Shown: positions 58,743-64,000 of the stretch, piece after piece
Layout of the letters: the number at the start of each line of letters is the position of its first letter
Position numbering within the stretch: the stretch's first letter is position 1
Origin: Achromobacter xylosoxidans
GTDB taxonomy: Bacteria > Pseudomonadota > Gammaproteobacteria > Burkholderiales > Burkholderiaceae_B
Direction of reading: 5' to 3'
Assembly (NCBI RefSeq): GCF_002192695.1
Contig: NZ_MTLG01000076.1
Location: 1-64,000, forward strand
Length of the DNA stretch: 64,000 nt
Position numbers and translations under genes: made by a program
The notes under the pieces: generated by a model
What the model was told of the DNA's origin: nothing
What the model saw: the letters and a program-made list of their open reading frames with translations, nothing else
The model's database searches: none

Positions 58743-59888
58743 TCAATCCAGGGTGCGGCGGTAGAACTTCACGGCGGCGGTCATGACAACCACGGTAAAC
58801 AGCAGCAGCGGCCAGATGCTGGGCCACAGGTCCCACCAGCCGTTGCCCTTGAGCAGGATGCCGCGGATCAGCCGGTTGAAGTGGGTCAGCGGCAGCAGGT
58901 TGCCCAAATACTGCGCCCACAGCGGCATGCCCTGGAACGGAAACATGAAGCCGGACAGCAGCATGTTGGGCAGGAAATAAAACATGGTCAGCTGCATGGC
59001 CTGCAACTGGTTCTGCGCCAGCGACGACAGGGTGATGCCCACGGTCAGGTTGGCGGCGACGAACACCAGCGCCGACAGGTACACGGCCAGCAGCGATCCC
59101 TGGAACGGCACGTGGAACACGAAGTGCGCGGCCAGCAGGATGATGCTGGACTGGATCAGGCCGATGGCGATGTAGGGCACGATCTTGCCCGTCATCACCT
59201 CGATCGGCCGCACCGGCATCGCCAGCAGGTTTTCCATCGTGCCGCGTTCGCGTTCGCGCGTCATGGCCAGGCCGGTCATCATCACCAGCGTCATGGTCAG
59301 GATCACGCCCATCAGGCCCGGCACGGTGTTGTATTGCGAGATCTGTTCTTCGTTGTAGAGCTGGTGCACCAGCACGTCGAACGGCGGTTGGCCGCCGGCC
59401 AGGCCGGCCAGCGGCCCGGTGAGGTCCTTCTGCGCCACGGCCTGCGCCAACTGCGTGGCCGACCCCAAGGCCAGCCCGGTCGCCATGGGGTCGGTCGCGT
59501 CGGCCTCGATCAGCAGCGCGGGACGCTCGCCGCGCAGCAGCTTGCGGCTGAAGTCCGGCGGTATGGTCAGGACGAACAGCACGCGGCCTTGGGCCAGGGC
59601 GGTGCGGCCCTGTTCCTCGTTGTCCAGCTCTTCGATGATGTGGAAGTAGTCGGACGATCTCATCGCCGCCACGAAGCTGCGCGTGAACGGGCTGTGGTCG
59701 GCGGCGATGACCGCCGTCGGCATCTGCTTGGGGTTCGTGTTGATGGCGTAGCCGAACAGCGCCAGCTGCATGATGGGCAGGCCCACGATCATGCCGAAGG
59801 TGATGCGGTCACGGCGCAGTTGCAGGAACTCCTTGAGCACCATGCTCCACCAGCGCGACCACGAAAAGCCTTGCAGATGGCGCATCAT
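58743..59888 (-). CDS. ABC-2-type efflux permease (YhhJ-like)
   Basis: 381-residue ABC-2 permease: one N-terminal helix, a large periplasmic domain (about 45-170) and five C-terminal helices with the marker RERERGTMENLLAMPVRPIE. It forms the inner-membrane channel with the ATPase whose stop overlaps its start by 4 bp (59885-59888). It belongs to the same branch as YhhJ/YbhS, multidrug or lipid exporters. Confidence 0.92.
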   Translation of the reverse strand: MMRHLQGFSWSRWWSMVLKEFLQLRRDRITFGMIVGLPIMQLALFGYAINTNPKQMPTAVIAADHSPFTRSFVAAMRSSDYFHIIEELDNEEQGRTALAQGRVLFVLTIPPDFSRKLLRGERPALLIEADATDPMATGLALGSATQLAQAVAQKDLTGPLAGLAGGQPPFDVLVHQLYNEEQISQYNTVPGLMGVILTMTLVMMTGLAMTRERERGTMENLLAMPVRPIEVMTGKIVPYIAIGLIQSSIILLAAHFVFHVPFQGSLLAVYLSALVFVAANLTVGITLSSLAQNQLQAMQLTMFYFLPNMLLSGFMFPFQGMPLWAQYLGNLLPLTHFNRLIRGILLKGNGWWDLWPSIWPLLLFTVVVMTAAVKFYRRTLD

Positions 59889-60829
59889 GGCGGGCTCGCG
59901 AAGTTGTCGGTGGAACGCTTCATCAGGTAGATGAAGACGTCCTCCAGGCTGGTGTCGATGCGCTCCAGGCTCAGGTCCTGGCCGGCGATGGCGTCCGTCA
60001 GCGTGCGCTCCAGCAGCGCCGCGTCGCGGCCGCTGATGTGCAGCGCGGAGCCGAAGGCCACGGTCTGGTCCACGCCCGGCGCGTTGCGCAGGCGCTGCGC
60101 CAGCGGCACCAGGTTGTGGCCGTGGATGGCCCAGGTGGTCAGGCCCTGTTCGGCGATGACGTCCTCGGCCGTGCCTTGCGTCAGCAACCGGCCGTAGGAG
60201 ATGTAGGCCAGCTTGTGGCAGCGTTCGGCCTCGTCCATGTAGTGCGTGCTGACCAGCACCGATATGCCGCGCGCCGCCAGTTCATGCAGCTGCTCCCAGA
60301 AATCGCGCCGCGCGGTCGGGTCCACGCCGGCGGTGGGTTCGTCCAGCAGCAGCAGCTTGGGTTGATGCAGCAGGCAGGCCGCCAATGCCAGGCGCTGCTT
60401 CCAGCCGCCGGACAAGGATCCCGTCAATTGCTTGGCGCGGCTTTGCAGGCCCAGGTCCTCCAAAGCGCGTTCCACGGTTTCCTTGCGCTCGGGCATGCCG
60501 TACATGCGCGCCACGAAGTCCAGGTTCTCGCGGATGGTCAGGTCGTCCCAGTACGAGAACTTCTGCGTCATGTAGCCCACGTGCCGCTTGATCTGGGCGC
60601 TGTCGCGCAGGATGTCGTAGCCCAGGCAGGTGCCGCTGCCCGAGTCCGGCGTCAAGAGTCCGCACATCAGGCGGATGCAGGTGGTCTTGCCGCTGCCGTT
60701 GGGCCCCAGGAAGCCGAAGATCTCGCCTTCGCGCACCTGCAGCGACACGTCGTTGACCACGTGCTTGTCGCCGAAACGCTTGTTCAGGCCGTGCACGTCG
60801 ATGACGTAGTCCGAGGCGGGCGCGTTCAT
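59885..60829 (-). CDS. ABC transporter ATP-binding protein
   Basis: 314-residue ATPase with Walker A GPNGSGKTT (42-50), signature SLSGGWKQRLALA, Walker B LLLLDEPTAGVDP and the switch His in STHYMDEAERCH. It drives the adjacent permease; the 4-bp overlaps on both sides (60826-60829 and 59885-59888) indicate coupled translation of HlyD, ATPase and permease. Confidence 0.93.
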   Translation of the reverse strand: MNAPASDYVIDVHGLNKRFGDKHVVNDVSLQVREGEIFGFLGPNGSGKTTCIRLMCGLLTPDSGSGTCLGYDILRDSAQIKRHVGYMTQKFSYWDDLTIRENLDFVARMYGMPERKETVERALEDLGLQSRAKQLTGSLSGGWKQRLALAACLLHQPKLLLLDEPTAGVDPTARRDFWEQLHELAARGISVLVSTHYMDEAERCHKLAYISYGRLLTQGTAEDVIAEQGLTTWAIHGHNLVPLAQRLRNAPGVDQTVAFGSALHISGRDAALLERTLTDAIAGQDLSLERIDTSLEDVFIYLMKRSTDNFASPP

Positions 60830-61794
60830 TGCGGAGTGACCTCCATCGGCTGGCCGGGATGCAGCCGCGCGGCGGCCTCGGGCGCGGGCCGGGCCTGCAC
60901 CATGTAGACCAGCTTGCTGCGGCTTTCGCGGCTGTAGATCACGGGCGGCGTGTACTCGGCCTGGGCCGAGATGTAGTCGATGCGCACGGGGATGGGGTCG
61001 CCGCAGGCGTCGCAGCGCACCGTCGCCTGCTGGCCGATCTTCAGCCCGCCCAAGGCCTCTTCCGGCACGAAGAAGCGCACCTTGATGTTGCCGGGCGGCA
61101 GCAGGCTAACCACCGGACTGCCGGCGGGCACCCATTCGCCGACGCGGTACAAGGTGTCGAACACCAGTCCCGCGGCCGGCGCGGCCAGGCGTTTTTGCGC
61201 CAGCGTCCATTCCGCCTGGGCCAGGGCCGCCTTGGCTGCCTCCACTTCGGCGGCCTGGGCGCGGCGCTGTTCGTCGCGGCCGGGCAGGCGGGCGACCTCG
61301 AGCTGGGCCTGTAGTTCGCGCACCCGCGCCGCGTCCGATTGCGCCTGTTCGCGGCTGTCGTCCAGCTGGGCGCGGGCGATGCCGCCGATGCGGAACTGGT
61401 CGGTGTCGCGCCGCAGTTGCGCCGCCGAGCGGCGGCTGGCGGCTTCGGCCTGGGCCAGTTGGGCGCGGCTGACGTCGACTTCCGCCGGGCGTTTGCCGGT
61501 GGCGATGTCTTCCTGCTGCGCCACGGCGGCGGCCAGTTGCGCGCTGGCCTGGTCGCGCGCCGCGGTCTCGCGCGTGGCTTCGAGCGCGAAAAGCGGCGCG
61601 TTGGCTTCGACCTGCTGGCCGCGCCGCACCGGCAGTTCGGCCAGCCGCCCGGGCTCGGAGGACGCCACGTAGACGTATTCGCCTTCGGCGTAGCCCTGGA
61701 AGAAAGTCCCGTTGTCCTTGCCGCAGCCGCCCAGGGCAAGCAGCGCCAGCGAGCAGGCGGGCAGGGGGCGGCGCAAGGCGGTATGGATGCGCAT
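60826..61794 (-). CDS. HlyD-family periplasmic lipoprotein adaptor (YbhG-like)
   Basis: 322-residue membrane-fusion protein with lipobox ALGGC (Cys24), a long coiled-coil hairpin (about 90-215), and a barrel around VRFFVPEEALGGLKIGQQAT. It links the ABC permease with the NodT outer-membrane channel. ATG 61792-61794 lies 2 bp from the TetR stop codon; the longer frame to 61932 is a shadow. Order of operon: TetR, HlyD, ATPase, permease, NodT. Confidence 0.9.
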   Translation of the reverse strand: MRIHTALRRPLPACSLALLALGGCGKDNGTFFQGYAEGEYVYVASSEPGRLAELPVRRGQQVEANAPLFALEATRETAARDQASAQLAAAVAQQEDIATGKRPAEVDVSRAQLAQAEAASRRSAAQLRRDTDQFRIGGIARAQLDDSREQAQSDAARVRELQAQLEVARLPGRDEQRRAQAAEVEAAKAALAQAEWTLAQKRLAAPAAGLVFDTLYRVGEWVPAGSPVVSLLPPGNIKVRFFVPEEALGGLKIGQQATVRCDACGDPIPVRIDYISAQAEYTPPVIYSRESRSKLVYMVQARPAPEAAARLHPGQPMEVTPQ

Positions 61795-61796
61795 GG

Positions 61797-62525
61797 TCAG
61801 CGTCCTGGAGGGGCGGAAGTCGGCGCGGGCGGCGAGAACAAGCCGCCCGTGAGCATGGCGATGGCGTGGGTCGCGATCGCGCGGGTGTCGATGGATTGCG
61901 CCTGCGCGTCGTCCTGCAGCACGCGCCGCCACAGGCTGGAGGTGGCCAGCGGCAGCAGGGTCAGGCCCAGGATGGACAGGAACACCAGGCGCGGCTCCAC
62001 GCCCGGCGTGATGGCGCCCATGCGCTGGCTGTCCGCGATCAGGCCCGAGAAGGCCTGCAGGCGGTCGGCCGGCAGATGGCGCAGCACGCGGTCGCGCAGC
62101 TGGCCGCCTTCGTTGACGACCTCATGCAGCCACAGGGCGGGCAGCCAGGGCCGCTCGGCGGCGCTCTGCACCAGGCGGCCGACGACTTCGGCGATGAAGG
62201 CGCGCACGGCGGCGGGCGGATCGGCCGCCGGATCCTGCGCCTGCGCAAGCGGGGACCAGACAAAGCCGATCACCGGCACGATCCGCTCCAGCACCACCGC
62301 GTCTATCAATTGATCGCGGCTCTTGAAGTAGTAGTGGACCATCGCCGAGGTGACGCCGGCGCGTTGCGCGATATGCGTGAGGGTGGTGGCCGCGACGCCC
62401 TGGGCCGCGAACAGGCGCGTGGCGACGTCCAGCAGATTGGCGCGGGCGGCGGCGTTGTCGGGGCGCGGCGGCCGGCCGGGCCGGCGAGCGGGCGTGGAGG
62501 GTTCGGAGCGGCGTTCGGGGCACAT
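61797..62525 (-). CDS. TetR-family repressor of the ABC efflux operon
   Basis: 242-residue TetR regulator with N-terminal helix-turn-helix (LTHIAQRAGVTSAMVHYYFKSRDQ) and a ligand-binding helical C-terminal domain. It is the first gene of the ABC efflux operon, so efflux is probably induced by its ligand. An AT palindrome lies just upstream between it and the divergent CurA-like gene, and may be shared by both promoters. Confidence 0.92.
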   Translation of the reverse strand: MCPERRSEPSTPARRPGRPPRPDNAAARANLLDVATRLFAAQGVAATTLTHIAQRAGVTSAMVHYYFKSRDQLIDAVVLERIVPVIGFVWSPLAQAQDPAADPPAAVRAFIAEVVGRLVQSAAERPWLPALWLHEVVNEGGQLRDRVLRHLPADRLQAFSGLIADSQRMGAITPGVEPRLVFLSILGLTLLPLATSSLWRRVLQDDAQAQSIDTRAIATHAIAMLTGGLFSPPAPTSAPPGR

Positions 62526-62535
62526 GCGGCGTATG

Positions 62536-62555
62536 TTAATTAAATTATTAATTAA
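62536..62555. promoter_or_regulatory. AT-rich palindrome, probable TetR operator
   Basis: TTAATTAAATTATTAATTAA: perfect 8-bp arms TTAATTAA with a 4-base centre, 10 bp upstream of the TetR start codon and about 135 bp upstream of the CurA-like start. It stands out against the GC-rich surroundings and fits a TetR operator that may serve both directions. Confidence 0.65.
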
Positions 62556-62690
62556 TTAAAAGAGGGGCCGCGGCCAGGGTTACACATCGGCCGGGACGGC
62601 ATCGATGGTGTAATGGCCCGGTACCCCATCCCGCCACCCGGGCTGTTCCCGCAAGGCCCGGGCGGCTTCCTTGCAGGAGGCTGGACCGTC

Positions 62691-63740
62691 ATGCCGCAAT
62701 CGTCTTCCATCAACCGCCGCATCGTGCTTGCCGCGCGCCCGCAGGGCGAGCCGGCGGACAGCGATTTCCGCCTGGAAACCGGCGAAGTTCCCCAGCCCGG
62801 CCCCGGCCAGGTGCTGCTGCGCACCGTGTACCTGTCGCTCGATCCCTACATGCGCGGCCGCATGAGCGATGCGCCGTCCTATGCCGAGCCGGTGCAGGTC
62901 GGCGCCGTCATGGTCGGCGGCACGGTGACGCGGGTCGAAGCCTCCAACCATCCCGACTACCGTCCGGGCGAGTGGGTGCTGGCGCAATCAGGCTGGCAGG
63001 ACTATGCCCTGTCCGATGGCGCCGGCCTGTTGCGGCTGGGGCCCAATCCCGAACACCCGTCCTATTCGCTGGGCGTGCTGGGCATGCCCGGCTTCACCGG
63101 CTACATGGGCCTGCTGGACATCGGCCAGCCCAAGGCGGGCGAGACCGTGGTGGTGGCCGCGGCCAGCGGCGCGGTGGGCGCGGTGGTCGGCCAGATCGCC
63201 AAGATCCACGGCTGCAAGGTGGTCGGCATCGCGGGCGGCGCGGACAAGTGCCGCTATGTGGTCCAGGAGCTGGGCTTTGACGACTGCCTGGACCACAAGG
63301 CGCCCGATCTGCCGGGCCGCCTGGCGCGCGCCGTGCCGCAGGGCATCGACGTGTACTTCGAGAACGTCGGCGGCGCGGTCTTCGACGCGGTGCTGCCGCT
63401 CTTGAATCCGCGTGCGCGGGTACCGGTCTGCGGCCTGATCTCGGCCTACAACGCCACCAGCCAGCCGCAAGGACCGGACCGCCTGGGCGTGCTGATGCGC
63501 GCCATCCTCACCAAGCGTCTCAAGGTGCAGGGCTTCATCATTTTCAACGAATACGCGCACCGCTACGGCGAGTTCCGCGAGGCGATGCAAGGCTTGATCC
63601 AGCAAGGCCGCATCAAGTACCGCGAGGACGTGGTCGATGGCCTGGAGAACGCGCCGCGCGGCCTGATCGGGCTGCTCAAGGGTGAAAACGCCGGCAAGCG
63701 CATCGTGCGCGTCGGCCCGGACCAAAGGAGCGCCGCATGA
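62691..63740 (+). CDS. CurA-like NADPH-dependent MDR reductase
   Basis: 349-residue zinc-independent medium-chain reductase of the curcumin/prostaglandin-reductase branch. The N-terminal SSSINRRIVLAARPQGEP, then DPYMRGRMSDAPSYAEPVQV, the cofactor loop VAAASGAVGAVVGQIAKIHG and YFENVGGAVFDAVLPLLN are characteristic. It reduces carbon-carbon double bonds of electrophiles with NADPH. AGGAGG (62675-62680) lies 10 bp upstream of ATG 62691. It is divergent from the TetR gene and coupled to the next gene by an ATGA overlap. Confidence 0.92.
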   Translation: MPQSSSINRRIVLAARPQGEPADSDFRLETGEVPQPGPGQVLLRTVYLSLDPYMRGRMSDAPSYAEPVQVGAVMVGGTVTRVEASNHPDYRPGEWVLAQSGWQDYALSDGAGLLRLGPNPEHPSYSLGVLGMPGFTGYMGLLDIGQPKAGETVVVAAASGAVGAVVGQIAKIHGCKVVGIAGGADKCRYVVQELGFDDCLDHKAPDLPGRLARAVPQGIDVYFENVGGAVFDAVLPLLNPRARVPVCGLISAYNATSQPQGPDRLGVLMRAILTKRLKVQGFIIFNEYAHRYGEFREAMQGLIQQGRIKYREDVVDGLENAPRGLIGLLKGENAGKRIVRVGPDQRSAA

Positions 63741-64000
63741 ACATCCTGATCGTGCTGACGTCCCACGACACGCTGGGCAACACCGGCCGCAAGACCGGAT
63801 TCTGGCTGGAGGAATTCGCCGCTCCCTATTACGCCTTCGTCGACGCGGGCGCCAAGGTCACGCTGGCTTCGCCCGCGGGCGGGCAGCCGCCGCTGGATCC
63901 CAAGAGCGACGACCCCGACGCCCAGACCGACGACACGCGGCGCTTTCGCCAGGACCAGGACGCGCAGCGGCTACTGGCCGCCACCTTGCCGCTGGCGCAG
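63737..64000 (+). CDS. DJ-1/PfpI-family protein, truncated by window end
   Basis: First 88 residues of a DJ-1/PfpI-type glutamine-amidotransferase-like protein: the start MNILIVLTSHDTLGNTGRKT, then LEEFAAPYYAFVDAGAKVTL and DPKSDDPDAQTDDTRRF match the HchA/PfpI-like subgroup, including the Glu of the conserved acidic site. The catalytic Cys would be further downstream and is not in the window. It overlaps the CurA-like stop (ATGA, 63737-63740), so both may handle reactive carbonyls. Confidence 0.85.
   Translation, partial: MNILIVLTSHDTLGNTGRKTGFWLEEFAAPYYAFVDAGAKVTLASPAGGQPPLDPKSDDPDAQTDDTRRFRQDQDAQRLLAATLPLAQ

Noticed and set aside
57225..59930. 901-codon plus-strand frame opposite NodT and ABC permease genes
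   Set aside because: Low-complexity Gln, Arg and His-rich shadow of the minus-strand operon.

Overview
The window is a GC-rich bacterial chromosome segment, most likely from Achromobacter or a close Bordetella-type member of the Alcaligenaceae. The grounds are two Bug/TctC periplasmic binding proteins (a family greatly expanded in this group), many LysR regulators beside small catabolic genes, an ImuA-ImuB-DnaE2 mutasome, a MarR/FUSC/DUF1656/HlyD/NodT efflux operon and strongly GC-biased third codon positions. I found no rRNA, tRNA, CRISPR array, complete insertion sequence or prophage.

Layout. 1-6.9 kb: a Bug binding protein with an M20 amidohydrolase, a DHA2 drug exporter with a VOC protein, then GFA, AhpD-like, LON-domain and ParB-like genes. 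6.9-19.5 kb: a patchy accessory region with AT-richer stretches. It holds small immunity-type genes (DUF6881-like, two related SMI1/KNR4 copies, one with a stop codon and one collapsed in frame to 53 codons), decayed palindromic repeats, and orphan secreted proteins (cytochrome c, a tandem-repeat protein, an MlaC-like protein). It also carries an RlmN/Cfr-type radical SAM methylase, an extra cysteinyl-tRNA synthetase and a PhyH-type dioxygenase. A LysR-hydrolase pair of normal composition sits in its middle.

20-27.1 kb: the most interesting block, a catabolic cluster. An RpiR regulator with a strong promoter overlapping GTTTCA/TGAAAC repeats is followed by diaminopropionate ammonia-lyase, an M20 N-carbamoyl-L-amino-acid/allantoate-type hydrolase, a nitrilase-fold N-carbamoyl-D-amino-acid hydrolase, an ACS-family transporter and a YgeY-like M20 hydrolase. 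Together they suggest uptake of an N-carbamoylated (ureido) or N-acylated 2,3-diaminopropionate, its deprotection, and cleavage to pyruvate and ammonia.

27.1-44.9 kb: a LysR regulator, an SGNH hydrolase, the SOS mutasome operon (imuA-imuB-dnaE2) behind a consensus LexA box, a LysP-like permease, a YpfH-like esterase, a MarR-led efflux operon with its own inverted repeat, queE-queD, arfB and a YjdF-like membrane protein. 44.9-57.1 kb: LysR divergent from a Bug protein-amidase pair, ArsR plus an Old Yellow Enzyme, a CPBP protease, a MAPEG protein, a glycerophosphodiester phosphodiesterase, a ybaK-FUSC-NRDE operon and a response-regulator-like protein whose receiver has lost its phosphorylation residues. 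57.2-64 kb: a TetR-HlyD-ABC ATPase-ABC permease-NodT efflux operon, divergent across an AT-rich palindrome from a CurA-like reductase and a DJ-1/PfpI gene cut by the window end.

Most protein-coding calls are recognised family memberships. Substrates, pathways and operator assignments are inferences from context.
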